Shown: positions 14,201 to 26,915 of the stretch, piece after piece | How positions within the stretch are numbered: position 1 is the stretch's first letter | Layout: the number at the start of each line of letters is the position of its first letter | From: Ophthalmolycus amberensis | Lineage: Eukaryota > Chordata > Actinopteri > Perciformes > Zoarcidae | Direction of reading: 5' to 3' | Assembly (NCBI GenBank): GCA_024529925.1 | Contig: JAFEUB010000736.1 | Location: forward strand, 1,707,501-1,771,500 | Length of the DNA: 64,000 nucleotides | Program-made: the position numbers and the translations under genes | The notes under the pieces: model-generated | Seen by the model: only the letters and a program-made list of their open reading frames with translations | Database searches by the model: none | Told to the model about the DNA's origin: nothing

Positions 14201-14467
14201 ATTTAGTTGTCGTAAGCTAATGCATCTTTATGGCTTATTTTAACCACGTGTGTTTTGCGTGAACACCCATACTTTTCGGAACAGATGCCAGAGGTGTATA
14301 TATGGTCCATCATGTAACGTTAGATGTTAAGCGGAATGATCTCCGTGTCACACCTGAGCAAATAAACTGAGCCTTGCTACGACTAGCCACAGTTAGCTAG
14401 AGGTAGCCTATGCAAATAGAGCTATTTAGTAACGTTCAGCCCACTTACTGTAGTCCAGGTCATCCAT
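8226..14467 (-). CDS. cyth2: Cytohesin-2: Arf guanine-nucleotide exchange factor with Sec7 and PH domains (13 exons plus a microexon)
   Basis: Activates Arf GTPases at membranes; the PH domain binds phosphoinositides. Exons (minus): 14449-14467, 12109-12259, 11635-11701, 11430-11548, 11260-11340, 10923-11035, 10387-10535, 10176-10287, [9696-9698], 9461-9537, 8766-8837, 8501-8655, 8226-8313. They sum to 401 codons including stop without the microexon, against 399-400 aa in mammals. Order: N-terminal coiled coil ([14 protein letters not shown]), Sec7 domain ([16 protein letters not shown], the catalytic-glutamate loop; [14 protein letters not shown]), linker ([20 protein letters not shown]), PH domain ([20 protein letters not shown]) and polybasic tail. 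The tail [16 protein letters not shown] matches CYTH2 rather than CYTH1, 3 or 4. The start at 14467 (MDDLDY) matches the family N-terminus; an in-frame ATG at 14491 (MPKSKAPK) would add 8 residues. Confidence 0.95.
9696..9698 (-). other. cyth2: 3-nt microexon (GAG) of cyth2: diglycine/triglycine switch
   Basis: On the minus strand the intron between PH exons contains a pyrimidine-rich tract ending TTTTCTCAG, then GAG, then GTATGT: a complete 3-nt exon between good acceptor and donor sites. The preceding exon ends CTT G and the next begins GG GGA, so skipping gives Gly-Gly before RVKTWK and inclusion gives Gly-Gly-Gly. Mammalian cytohesins are known to use a 3-nt exon at this point, changing PH-domain selectivity between PIP3 and PI(4,5)P2. 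Confidence 0.85.
12260..14448. other. First intron of cyth2
   Basis: A 2.2-kb intron between the first coding exon and the coiled-coil exon. AT-rich, with no recognisable exon or RNA gene. The part around 13830-14180 is richer in GC and has a short ORF-free promoter-like look, but I cannot assign it a function. Confidence 0.6.
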
Positions 14468-14491
14468 TTTTGGCGCTTTACTTTTAGGCAT

Positions 14492-17400
14492 CAATATTTC
14501 AGAGTCGACTGTCATTCAATATCAGAAAACTAGGGATATATGTTTAAATATATCCTAAAAACTTAAGGGAAAAAATAGACCACCCCTGGTGTCGAAATGT
14601 TGGGCCGGAGACAAAGAAGGTGGCGACACCGGAAGCGCTGCCTGACTCTTCCGGTCAGTTGCTTTTCAAAATAAAACACTTGAAGTTGAACATACAATAT
14701 AATATAAATACATTTTGTAAAAAAAACACTCAAAGAGTCTGGATGTTTCCAGCTAGCTGCACACCCCTCAAGGAGCACGAAGAAGATATTTTAATAAGGA
14801 TATAGTTAGATTTCATTGTTTTGGTATAAAAAATAACAATTTAAGAATGAGGTCATTCATTGTAAAGAAATACAAAGGTCCAACCACAATGCCCACTCAG
14901 TCGCGGTTCTGGTGCTTTTGTATGTCCCCGATTGTCCTCTTGATTTCCTCTGGGGCCATGGGATGTATTTACTCAGGAGACTTTGAAGAAAGGCCTTTTC
15001 CAAATGGCACACAAGTATTACAACAATTATTTCCATTAGTCGGTAATTTACAAGAGTGAGACAGTAAAAACAAGTTACAGGAATAGTGAAACTGTACTAA
15101 AGATATTCATCTCCGTTGTTTTCAAGTGTACTGTGATTGAGAAGAGTGGAAACAAACATCTTGACCAATGGCCAGTAGTTTAAACAATGCCATTAGATAT
15201 ACGTATGTGGCTCCACCTCTTTATATCACATGACCACTACTCACTGTATTCAGAATTAAAAAGACAAAATGTGACAAAAGTACAGTAGATCAGCTCCAGA
15301 AAACTTATCAAGTTACATTTATTCAAAAACATATAACTATTAACTGTACATTGTGTATTTAAATATTTCATATATTCATATGATTTTAGTAATAATTACA
15401 ATTTCATTACAGGCAGCCCACTACAGACGACTTCCTGGCATGATCAATTGAGGGGCTATACCCCGACATTGTGATATCAAATTGGTCTATAACACCAGAG
15501 TCCAAGCTATCGCCATCAACGACAAAATGTTTAGGAAGGTAAACTAGTCAACATTGCGAGTAAACATTTTGGCAAAACAACTCATTCAAAGTGTATAAAG
15601 ATCCTGCTATTTGGGACTGTTACAAGCCTAGACTCAAAATGTTGCATTCACATTCTGTAGCTGTGAGCACAGTGTAGTTGTGGTAGACTAGCTGCATTGT
15701 GTGCTCGATGGAAACAAAAAATTAAAGAAGCAAAATAAAGGCCTGGTGAGCAAAAAGTTTTACTCCATTTTCTGCAGTCAGGTTTTAACAGTTCATTATC
15801 AGCAGCCAGAATTTACAGGCTTATTATACAAAGGCATTGATTTGTCCAGGCATGACCAAAGACATACAGTATGTGGATGGCGACCCAAGCAGTCGGCACA
15901 AGACTTTACCGAATGATACACTGCACATGCGTACGATTTATCCTTTGTCCAGACCAAATATATCATCAGGTTTTATTATAACATTTCCACAATTTATTCA
16001 TATAACATGACAACTCCTAGTGCGGGCTCCAAGATCTGCTGTTTGATTTTAATAAGAAGCACATCAACAATCGGAAAAAAACATTCTCAGAATTTAAAAC
16101 CCAATTTATCATTTAATTTAACAGATCAGTTGATCAAAAGTCTGATGTGACAGCACAGAGCTGCTGGATGTGTAGTATTCCTTTAAGGCGAGGAATGTAA
16201 TGTGATCCATTTATTATAGTATCTGGACTAAGCTATAAATACTAGCGCATCCATTTCTAGACCAAACATTGTCTCAGATTCTTTGTTACTCTGTGGATGT
16301 AAAAGCTACAAAGCCTTCTAGTGTTGTGATTTTTCTGTGCAACATAAACGCACTACTTACTACTAAACAGAGGCATGTGAAGTGCTCTACGCTTCCATAG
16401 TCGATTACTCAGAGATAGTGATATTTTCTAGACATCTAAGTGATCTGAAACATTTCTTAAACCACTGACAAAGAGGCTCGCTTTGTTCAGATCATTTTAT
16501 GTTCAATATGTTGCAAAGTTTAAAGTAATCGTCGTGCGGCTTTGAAAAACAGGCAGATTACATAAAAATGTCAGTAATGGTCACCGTTCAACGGTTCCAT
16601 TGCTCCTACTCACGCAATGACCCTGAAAAGCTTGATCTAGCTGCTCTACATGGACAGAAATGGTCATTGAAGTGTACGTTTGTCCAAATTTTCTCCACTG
16701 ATGCTTAGAACAGTGGAAAGTAGTGTGCTCAAAGAGAACAGTAAGTAGGCGGGTCTACCAGTTGTCTAAGTGTAGCTTTGCTTTGATGTAGTGGACGGAC
16801 ACTATGACACGTGGACAGAGACTCATGTTCCGTTCACACCACGAGCGACACAGGAACAGTCTTCATTGGAGGCCGGTGACGCCAGACACGTCGGACGTGC
16901 TACTAAAAAGTTGACGCAACAAAGCGTCAACTAATTAACTGCTTGAGCAACACTTCAATGTCAACTCAGCGATAACGTAGCTGCTCACGTTTGGCCGTTT
17001 TGTTGATTCTGTCGCACGTAGTGTGAACCCAGCACAGGAATATTTGGGTTTCGTATACACGTAGGAGCAAGTAAGGGCAAAGGTACAACGGTACTGTCCA
17101 GTGTCAGATAAGGCATTCCTTTCATGGACGGAAGTTTTTATACTCAAACATTTAGACGTTGGGGTTGAAGATTAAAAAGTTGGGGCCAATCTTGTTTTTT
17201 ATAGCATTTCAGGTTTACACATATTTCTCTGAATTTGATCTGATTTCTTTCCATCTTATTAAAAGGCAAAATTCAGGTAGCACTTCTCTGCATGCATACT
17301 GCTATGTATACATCCAACACATGCACTATCTGCACAAAAAAAATCCATAAACATTCGATTGTTCTTCCCTCTAACTATCCCAGGCTGTGCAGTTTTCATG

Positions 17401-17677
17401 CTTCTCAGGGTACGCTTCGCGTAATCCAACAGCTGTGCAATGAGGCGCATTTTTCATCTATTTTCAAATTCGCTATTAATCCCTGCAGTCGTGCTCCAAT
17501 GATGCGTGGCTCGGTAGGTTATCCCTTTCATTAAACCCCAGAAAAGCAGTTTCTGCATTCCCGGCTTTTTTTACGTCTCTCAGATGCCCCGCCCTCTCTT
17601 TCAGAGTACAGATGACGACAGAGATTACATCATTTAGTAGAGCGCTGCATCTGTCAATCAGCTCAACCAATCCCTGA
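14492..17677. other. Intergenic region: cyth2 promoter side and probable sphk2 3' UTR
   Basis: Nothing coding recognised. The left edge (about 14492-14660) should contain the cyth2 5' UTR and promoter. The right part up to the sphk2 stop at 17678 is probably sphk2 3' UTR, since both genes are on the minus strand; minus-strand AATAAA-type signals occur (for example near 15316) but I cannot say which is used. The short ORFs here show no domain or composition typical of coding sequence. Confidence 0.45.
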
Positions 17678-20600
17678 TTAGAATCTGGTAATCTTCACTC
17701 CGGAGTCACCAACGATGAGACGAGCCAACGAAGGATGAACCTGTGAAATATCGAGAGATCAGAAAATAAAATGATTACCAATGATAAGTCTCACATCCAC
17801 TAATTAACATAACTCCACAGCATTAAAACGTAGCACACAATAGACACAAAAGTAGATGTACCTGTGCTTGAAGAGGCCCGTAGGGCACCAGTTCTCCATC
17901 CACAGTGAGAGTCCCCCGTGTAGACAGAGGCTGCAGCCTGAAGGCCTTGCAGGTAATATGGCTCACATACGGCGAGCTAACAGAGTGGTGGTTTCCTCTT
18001 TCCATGGCAAAGAACAGTCTCAGCAGAGTGGCTCTGGAGATACCCGCCCGCACAAAGGTCAGGTGGATCAGTCCATCGTCGAACCTGGCCTGGGGTGCAG
18101 CATGAAGATCAGCCCCAAGGTGGGTCTGATAAAGGGCCAGCACCAGGACAAAGTCCCCTTCAATGGTGATCCAATCTCTGGTGGGAATCGGTTGGTCGAG
18201 TGGGGGTAACAAGTCATCCCGAGGGTTATTCAAAAGTGAGATAAAAGGACGGTTCTTCAGCGGTCCTGCTGGCTCAGCAATGTCAAAGTTAAAAGATGAG
18301 GACGGTGTGCGTAGAGATGGCGAGGGCGACGTGGAATTTGGGGTATTGGGACGGGGGACGAGGTAGGATGACGAGTGTGGGGAGGCACATGAAGGGGAGG
18401 ATGGGGGTGTGGGCGAAAGAGACAGGGAGAGGGATGAGAGTTTAGGAGGGAGGGAGTTTGAGTGAGAGTGCTGGAGGAGAGAGAGGGGCCTCGGACGAGA
18501 AGCATTCTGGTTTTGGTCCAGGGTCTTGGGCTTGTGGGAGAAGGGAGTGTGACGAAAGGGAGAGGAGATGGTCAGAGATCGCTCACGAGCAACGCCCAGT
18601 TGGTAGGGTTCCTTCTGGTAGTAGGTCCCATTCAGATCTATGTCTTCCACCCCGTATGAAGGGCCCGAATCTGTGTCGGCCTCCTGACTGAGAGGCTGGT
18701 TGAAGAGAGTGTTGGCTATCTGGCTTGAAGGTGCTGAATTCTTTCTCAGTGCCTGTCTGGCCCCCTGAAGGCTTTCTTGGCAAGTGAGACAACCCTCTTG
18801 CTCTTCGTCTGCCGCTCGCCCCGTGTCCACCCCACAGCTCTCTTCAAGCTCTCCTGCATGCAACACTCTCTCCCCCTCTGCAGAACCTCCGCTGCCTCTC
18901 CCATCCTTCCCCCTATCCTCCATCTCACTGGAGTCTTGCTCAACCCTTCCCTCATCTTCCCTTTCATCCTTGATCCCGGCCAACCTTTCCACCCTTCCCA
19001 TATTGCAGTCTTCCCTTTCAGTTGATTCTGAACTCTCCGAACATGTCCCCGACCTCTCCTCTTCTGCGTCCGTCTCCACCTCCCCCTCCCTCTCTCTGTC
19101 CTCTGCCAGGCTGCTTGCCCTCACTACACCGCTTCCTCCTCCCCTAGCCCTCTGCCTTCTTCTCTCCCTTTCTCTCTGCCTCTCCTCTTTTTCCCTCTCT
19201 CCCTCACCCTTACACAGGCTCCTCTGTTCACTGATGCCCATGTCAGAGCAGGTGCGATGGATGGGCGTTCGACAGAAGCCCTCCAGTCCTTCTGTGATAC
19301 TGCGGGAGAGGGGTCTCCTCGGCAGAGGAGGTGTGTCATCTGGTGATGTGGCGCTGACAGACGGAGGCAGGTAGGACAGACGACCCTTGTAGGATCGAAG
19401 AGAAGCTATGCGCACCAGGGTGCCCAGGGTGAAGCGAGCAGAGCCCAGGCCACGGTACCTGGAGAAATAGAGGGTAACGTTTAGATGAACAAAGCCAATG
19501 GTGGATGTTCGTACAGTCTAAGCAATTACACACCCACCTCTCACTCTCAATGTCCACATCGGACACAAAGCCCCAGGCAACCGAGAGGAAAGAAAACAGT
19601 CTCCTGGGTGATGCGGCACGGCTGTTGATGGAGGGAGGAGGGCTGGTTGTCACAGAAACCACGTCCATGGGTCGGACTCCACCTCGGCAGAGCAAAAAGC
19701 AGCAGTTCAAAAGGAGGGGCTCCCGAAGGCACATGTCATACCTGAGGGAGACACAAAGAACAGCACATCCTGTGAGGAAAGACAAGGAGAGAACTGTGCA
19801 AAACAACAGCTCAATACAGAGTCCTTCCACTATTTAGAGATATCAATGTCAAGAAAACATGTTCAAGACGAAAACATCAAGGAAGCTCTGTCTGTCACTT
19901 TCAATATGAATAAGCTTTGAAAAAAACAAGCAAACACAGCTCTTTGCAGCAGTGGAGGAGGGGCTTCAGGTCGTCTGCAGCGGGCCTTCACAGACAACGA
20001 CTCATTGACTGTAGTTCACTTTTGCCGCTGAATATAACAACGTTACAACAGAACAGAACTCTTCTTGACTTCCCTCAAGTCAATGAGCAGCTGGCAGCAC
20101 TTCCGGGGGCCGACATTCGGCTCGTTCCGAACAGGCATGCACTCTCATGATCTTTGAATCTTAATTCATGCTTTTCTGTTTCAGTTGATAAAAGTAACAC
20201 TTTGGTCGTCTCAAGTTGCAAAGTTTCATGAAGAAATTACAGAGAAGATATATGATAAGATATCCTGAATTACCACCTTTTTCTGTTGACAGAGCTGAGT
20301 ATTTGTCTGGTTTCACATTGAGCTGGAAAACCAGATTTGACTGATTCTCTTTATAGATATGAATGATGCATGCTTACCCTGCATGGTGGTTGATGGAGCC
20401 AGCCAGTGCATTCCCAGAGCCACAAGGAAGAATACCGACGGGCGTTTTTATTGCTTGTTCCCAGTCGGGACGCTCCATCAGACCATTAATTACCTGCAGG
20501 AACACGACACAGACATTTTTGAAAACCATATCTGTGGACACAATTCAACATATATGTGCTACTAAAAACAGAGAATAAATATCTTCACTGTCAAAACATA

Positions 20601-23492
20601 ACCAGTCAATTCTACCATGCTTAGCCCAACAAAAACAGGACTCGCCTCGTGCAGCAGGCCGTCTCCAGAGACGATGATGATGCCATCCCACTCTGAGAGC
20701 GATATCTCTCTGATGAGCTCTCTGGCATGGTTCTGACGCTCTGAGACAGATTCATGAAGTTAACACCAGTTATGCATGCATGTTAATACGTAAACATAGT
20801 ATCTGACGTGTTACCTGTCTGTATAAGGTTGTAGCTGATGTTGGCCTCTCTGATCATTGGCAGGATGTGGGTCTGACACCACTGCATTGCCTGGCCCCGC
20901 CCACTGAAGGGATTGACCAGTAGCATTAGTCGCCTGGGACGAGGTAGCAGACTTCTTGAAAATTCTGTTTGAAAAAGAAAGGGGGAGGAGCATAAATAAA
21001 TGAAAGCTCACACAGTTCTTGTCCAGAACAAAGAGAGGAACTAGCGGTTCACTACAAAGCAAGCCTACAGGGAGCTGTCAGTACAGTGTTGCCCAAACCT
21101 GAAGTTTGAGTGCATTTGACCATTTATTTCACCTCACTGGATCTACTTCACACTGCATAATACTAGCCCCCGACAGCGTGTCTGTCAATCATTTAAATTC
21201 AGATACATGCTGAAACACAAGTACCATTCAGAATATAGGAATAAAATAAAACAAGGTGGTGAAATAATAATAAATCATTCATTATCTGTCCAACTGGAGT
21301 GCAGAGGCAACATTCCCCTTCTCTGCTCTTTCATCAGCCCAGGTATGATGCTTAGAATAAATAAAACAGCTTTGAAGATCTATCTAAGATTCAGTATAGT
21401 ACAGATGTTTGCCAGCGGTGCAGGGAAGGAGATGCACTCACAGATAATCCCAGATTATTAATCAAACAATATAAAGAAAATCAACAGAAAACCCAGCGAA
21501 CCACAGCTATGTTGTTCGTAAGCATAAAAACTCACAGACTCAAGACAGCAAGTGATTCAGAAATGGAGTGATTGGATAAGAGAAATATAACAGAGAGATG
21601 AGGAAGAATGAAGGCTATGTGAGCAAAGTGGAGCAGACACTAGGGGTGAAACAAAAGGCTGGCAACACTGAGAACTGTAACAGAGTACGAATGAGGCACG
21701 AGCAGACAAGGGGCAAACTGAGGCTTGGGATAGAAATACAAAATGATGACAGTTTTACCTCTGTTGGGGGAAGGAGACAGTGATGTGAGAGGTAAAGACT
21801 GAGGAAGACAAATTATGGAGAGTATCAAGAGTATTATATGTTAAAGATTAAGTCTAAAGAAAAGGAAAGAGACAGGAAGAGATAAGAGATTCCGGCAAAG
21901 TGCAGGACGCATACAGTAATGGTGAGAAAAAGATAAATACACAAAGTAAACACTGAGCAGGGCCTTGCTATCTGTTTGATTATTGAGGAAGGGGTGGCAA
22001 ACCAGCCCCACCCTCTTGGTCTCTAACTTTGACAGGGAATGATATGGACCGTGTGTGCAGGACAGATAAGGAAAACAAACAAAGAAGTATGAGTTAAAAG
22101 TGAGATGAAGTTGGGTGAAACAAACATTGAAATCCAAACTAAATATTCTGAATAATAAATCTCACATCCTCTTAAGGTGCATTAGTGTTAATCCCCCCTT
22201 TGTTTCTACATAACCCCTAAAATGCTGAACTACTCTTGGTTAAATGTGTGTTCTCTGTGACAATATGTGAATGCTAGTACATACAGAAAGGTCTTGGGTC
22301 ACTCTGACATTAAGCTATACTTAGCAAGCATTTACAAAGGAGGCATAAATCAAGGCAGCATTGTGTGGTTTCAAGTAGTAAACAGGAATTCAAGACTTAT
22401 TCATAGACACAAACAATGACGTAAGCCAAAGTAAATCACACATCTACGGCAAACTAACCATGTTTACCTTTGGATAAAGCCTTTCACTGTAACTCCACTA
22501 TAAATCAAAGGCCAGGATTATTAATAACTAGCGGTTGTGTGGCTCCGCCAACCAGTCAAGCTGCAATTTACATCCACGTCTGTCCAAAATGTCATCGCTT
22601 CTTCTTTTATCCTTTTAGACATTTGTGTGAAATTGTCATAATAAGAATATCAATTATTTAGTAATGACCAAACATGTGTTTTGTGATGTCACAGTGACCC
22701 CGAACTATTTCTAATCAGTTCATCATTTAGTCCAAGTGAATGTCTGGGCCAAATTTGAAGCAATTCCCTCCAGGCGTTCCTGAGATATCACGAGAATGGA
22801 CCGGACGGACATACAAACATATAGATGGACAAACCAAACACATACAGCCTCTAGTGCGGAGACATTAAAAGTAAAAACTTTGACTGACAAAATATGAGTA
22901 GCAAAAGCAAAATGATGTTCACATTCATGAATTGCCAATGAAACTGTAGGCAAATTGAGGTTAATGCGATACAACAATCACAAGTATGGTCCTGTAACAC
23001 CATCTGACCGCCCTCACACACAACACACTCACCTGTGTCAGCAGTGACGGTCACACCTCTCAGTAGACACTGCACAGCAGCCGACCACCTCTCAGCTTCG
23101 CACCGGCTTTCTGCCAGGTAGGCCCTCACTTGCCTGCGCCGAGACACACCTTTCCGTCGTTTGCCTGGCGGGTACCAGTACAGCACCAGAAGAGGGGGCG
23201 CCGGGGCACGAGGGCAGCTGCACCCCACCAGCTCCGACAAAGGCAGCAAGAGACGGGCTTCCTTCCCCGTCCTCGGTGACAGCCGCTGGATATGTATATG
23301 GGTGTGCGTGAGGGTCAAGGCATAGTTGGAGGCCGGAGTAGGGGAGGCCGCAGGGGAGAGACCCCCCGGACCACCACCGGGGCTGTTGGGGCAGCTGTTA
23401 TTGTTGCTGTTGCTGCCTGAACCCCAGCTGGCAAATTGGCCATGAAGGAGGGCTTCTGCTGTGGAAGGTGAAGACGGCTCTGGAGATCGCAT
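17678..23492 (-). CDS. sphk2: Sphingosine kinase 2 (7 coding exons, 894 aa)
   Basis: Phosphorylates sphingosine to sphingosine-1-phosphate. Coding exons (minus): 23033-23492, 20815-20964, 20646-20740, 20378-20493, 19538-19741, 17862-19458, 17678-17740; they sum exactly to 895 codons including stop. The N-terminus (ALLHGQFASWG, YALTLTHTHIHIQRL) resembles SPHK2 (ALLHGEFGSY-like) and is absent from SPHK1. Catalytic core: LMLLVNPFSGRGQAMQW, the nucleotide-binding SGDGLLHEVINGLMERPDW, PVGILPCGSGNALAGS, FSFLSVAWGFVSDVDIESER. The fifth block ends in YKGRLSYLPPS and enters a long low-complexity insert (Ser/Pro- and Arg/Glu-rich), then DWITIEGDFVLVLALYQTHLGADL and HARFDDGLIHLTFVRAGISR, ending AQVHPSLARLIVGDSG. 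Human SPHK2 is 654 aa; nearly all extra length is in that insert. The 20646 exon appears to use a GC donor. A noncoding first exon lies near 26430. Confidence 0.95.
22690..22855. repeat. Interspersed teleost repeat in sphk2 intron
   Basis: Contains GTGATGTCACAGTGACC, then GTCCAAGTGAATGT, CAAATTTGAAGCAATTCCCT, CGTTCCTGAGATATC and ACCGGACGGACATAC in that order. From memory this is the order seen in a short repeat family widespread in percomorph genomes. It sits just downstream of the first sphk2 coding exon. The class of the element is unknown to me. Confidence 0.6.
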
Positions 23493-26400
23493 CCTCGCTG
23501 CTGAAGCGGACCAGGCTGATCAGGACAACGTTAGTTCACCAAGCTTGAGGGTCGTATTTTATCCAGTGAAGAGGCTTGAAGGGAGGAATCTGGCAGCTCT
23601 TAAAGATTTTAAGTGAAAATCAAAATGTATCTGAATGTCAGTCAGAGCGTTATCCCGGAAATCTCCTCAACATCATTCTCCCTCTTCAGTGTTAGGATTC
23701 AAGAGACGATGTCACAAAAAACGCTGCTCCGAGTTTCTGTTTCCGTCTGTCCATTTAAGAAGTATGTGTTCATTTGAAAATGAATGAAACACCTCTTCCA
23801 GTGTAACGGTTCCTCTGGGAGAGTATGTATCCAGTGAACTGCTAAAGATCTGTCTTTGTGTCACAGTCAGAAAGCTCCCATCAAAGTTTGAGCTGAAGAG
23901 TCGTCAGCTTCTACAGTTTACTGCCAGTGGAAAAATGAGTGAGCAACACTTTAACATATTCAAAGACAACAGAACAAGATCAGCCATTTTCAGTCAATGT
24001 GCTCTTCACAAGATTGCATCAGTAAAAAAAAAAGTTTACATTACATCCCAAATCCTCCTATTGCGATAACAATATAAAGCAGCAGAGCAGCTCCTCGAAA
24101 TTAACAATAAATCTTTAAATAATTACACAAATGGACAAATAATTAAACAGATCTATTAAGTATGAATAAGACAAACAAACACACCTTGTTTAAACAAGGA
24201 GGCTGCAACAATTACATGAAATGAATGCAAAAGTAATGAATATTGCGGAGTACGTTGCATGGTAGGTGCTGGACGAAATGGAATTAATGCCACAAAGATA
24301 CGATAAGTACAGGCTTTTTCAAGACCTTTGACACCTGTATTGCTATCTGTAATCTCAGTGCTATAGGAGGCAGACAAGAGGAGTGACTATACCAGTCCTC
24401 TAGACAGTAGTGTCATACATTAATGTTTCAGCCAAAGAAATACTACTTCATTATCTGTTCTCCACAAGAAGAGGGTGAACACCAGGTAAGACAGGTGGAG
24501 ACTAGACAACAACAAAAATACAAAACAGAAACAAAACAAAAGACAAACAAGGAGACAGTTCCAGGTCGCTCCTCAGTTTATGTCATGGTAGTGTCCCTGA
24601 CTCAAGCCTCACGTTCCCTCCCGAAGATCTTTGTTCCTGTACCGACACAAAAGAGGAGTGGAGGACAAAAGTCAATTGTAGAAAACAGAACTTTAGTGTA
24701 TGGGTGACCCACTAAATAAATTGAATAAATAATTGTAATTAACTGTAATTCACCTGGGATTTCACTGTTCAAAGGCGACTATTTCTGTACCATATTTTGA
24801 CAATTGGAGTAAGAGAAAGTACAGAGAAGAAGTGTCACGATAAGAGGAAGAGATTACGGTTACAGGGTGAAGCAATACAAGGCCTAGCGTGCCCCTTGAC
24901 CCCAAGTGCGTCTTTGTACATAATGACTAACAGTCACACATCCTCAACCGCCTTGCTGAGACGCCACATTATTTTGCATTTAAGGTTGAATGTGGATAAC
25001 CACATCTGGTTGTTCTTTTTTTTGTCTTAAAAGAGCTTTTGTGCGATGGGATTTTGGGGAAACAGCATCGCTTTCACAATTCGAATCTAGGATTGAGATT
25101 TTTCAAATTGCTGACCTAAATGGTGGTGAATTTGAGAGGTTTTGCAATACGCATTAGCATGCAACAATCTTACATTGTTCCCTATAAAGAGGTAGCTTCA
25201 TAGTAAGCCTGTTAAAAATGTAATGACCAATAGAAATTCATGTGAGATTAGGATATACTGTATACACTACATAAAAATAGTAACATAAGTGCAACTGTAG
25301 TAGAAACAGAGTAATTTACTATTTTTTCATTTATGCAACAGCTAGATGACAGGTTGAAGTAATGTTAAAGCTCCAAGAAAGCAGGATCCAGTTAATTACA
25401 CTTTAGTGCGTCAAAGCTGCAACTACTGGACTATAAATTAATAAACTTGTCACATCTTTCTTTCAAGTTTCATAACAGCCCAGACACATTATGCAAGCTG
25501 TGGTGCAGACAAAATCAATACGTACCTGGCTGATGTCCTGTTTTAAATTTAAAAAACACACAAAACGGAGCTCACTGGTGTCCATTGTCGCACCTTCACG
25601 TCCTTGAAGTGCAGGGCGGGGACACCCAGAAATAATGTCAGCAGGCTAATTGTGTCCCCCACACAATGAGCCTGTTGTTCAGTGACTTCGGGGTATTTTG
25701 GGCAAGTTTAGGTTACCGTATACTTTTAATTCAGGAGCATTCACATACCAGAGGCATGTATACACTTAACAGCGTTGACATCTTGGCTTATAACCCTGAT
25801 GATATAAAGTGACGTTAAAATGTTTAAACTTTAATACCAATGACATCCACCGAGCGTTAGCTAGCAGGACGACAGGCTGTTAGTCGGCTGAACAACTTAA
25901 CTCTTGTAGTTTAACAGTCACCTTTACGGGACACCTACGCTTGAGAGATACTTTCACTAATGCTGTGCGGCCTTTGACATATCTATCAGAAACTAAATGC
26001 GTTTAAAGTTACGAATCTTTACGTTGAACAAACGTAATAGACAAACGCCAGCTAATGTTGTGAATACAGTAGCTAACGTAAACTGATGCTTGACAGCGTT
26101 GTCAGTTACAACGCTAGTTAGCAGCGGCTAGCAGTGTGCTACTCAACATAATGACCTAAGTTTAACCTAATTTACGGCACTGTTAAAACTGTATCCTCTT
26201 GGAAATGACTAGACACCACCACGGGTGTGCTGAAAAAGCCCCATTTAACGTTGCATTTACCGGTATGTTTAAGGAGGTATAACCAAGTCAGCGCACAACG
26301 TTAAGCTAACAGTTTGGATTCTTTCAAGCCGGACTAACACGAGCAACTGCTAACTTTTAAAGTCATATCTTTGCCCAACACCGGCTTTGAAGGAGCCAAG

Positions 26401-26600
26401 TTAAATGTTACATATCAAAGCACAATTACCTCATCTTGTCTCCCCACCCTCACAGGTAGTCGCTTGCTCTGGAAACTGTAGCTCGCTGCAGGAAGTGTGT
26501 GGAGACGCAGCAGCAGCAGCTTTGAGCGGCGGACAGGAAGTCCAATGGCGATAAAGGAAACCACTGCGACACCCACCGACATTCTCCAATCATTCACAGA
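23493..26600 (-). other. sphk2: sphk2 5' UTR, upstream intron and noncoding first exon
   Basis: Upstream of the sphk2 ATG no coding exon is convincing. On the minus strand a likely noncoding first exon ends at 26430 with donor GATGAG/GTAATT; the promoter would lie to its right (about 26450-26620). The region between holds AT-rich intron. A further donor-like site (CAGCCAG/GTACGT) near 25535 might mark an alternative 5' exon. The next gene to the right, rpl18, ends only about 300 bp beyond this promoter. Confidence 0.45.
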
Positions 26601-26915
26601 CCACTTCCTGGGTAAGCAAGTTTTTTCCCCTCTTGGCCAAGTCGTTATCAATACTGATCATGCGATTAGTGACGTCAGATATACGTTCAAATTGGCTGAA
26701 CTGGGAATAAAGGGATGCATGTAAAGTTGTAAATAAGAGGTTTTAACTTGATCGCCGTCCTCTCCGGTGATGTCAACCCGCATGACACCTTCTGCTTAAA
26801 AATCAGTGACAGGTGTATTTGCAAGCTTTAAAAAAACACAAACACAAAAGACAACTAATTTTGTACAGTCGCTTTTTTTATTTGTATCAGATTGCATGGA
26901 AAATCAAGACACGCA

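Noticed and set aside
18784..19374. 196-aa plus-strand ORF rich in Ser, Leu and Pro
   Set aside because: It is the complement of the low-complexity sphk2 exon; composition mirrors that exon and no start or splice context supports it.
24423..25030. Two short plus-strand ORFs in the sphk2 upstream intron
   Set aside because: Low-complexity Lys/Gln content, no homology recognised and no splice context.
26497..26724. 75-aa plus-strand ORF beside the sphk2 first exon
   Set aside because: Overlaps the likely sphk2 promoter and noncoding exon; no family resemblance. A divergent transcript is possible but unsupported.
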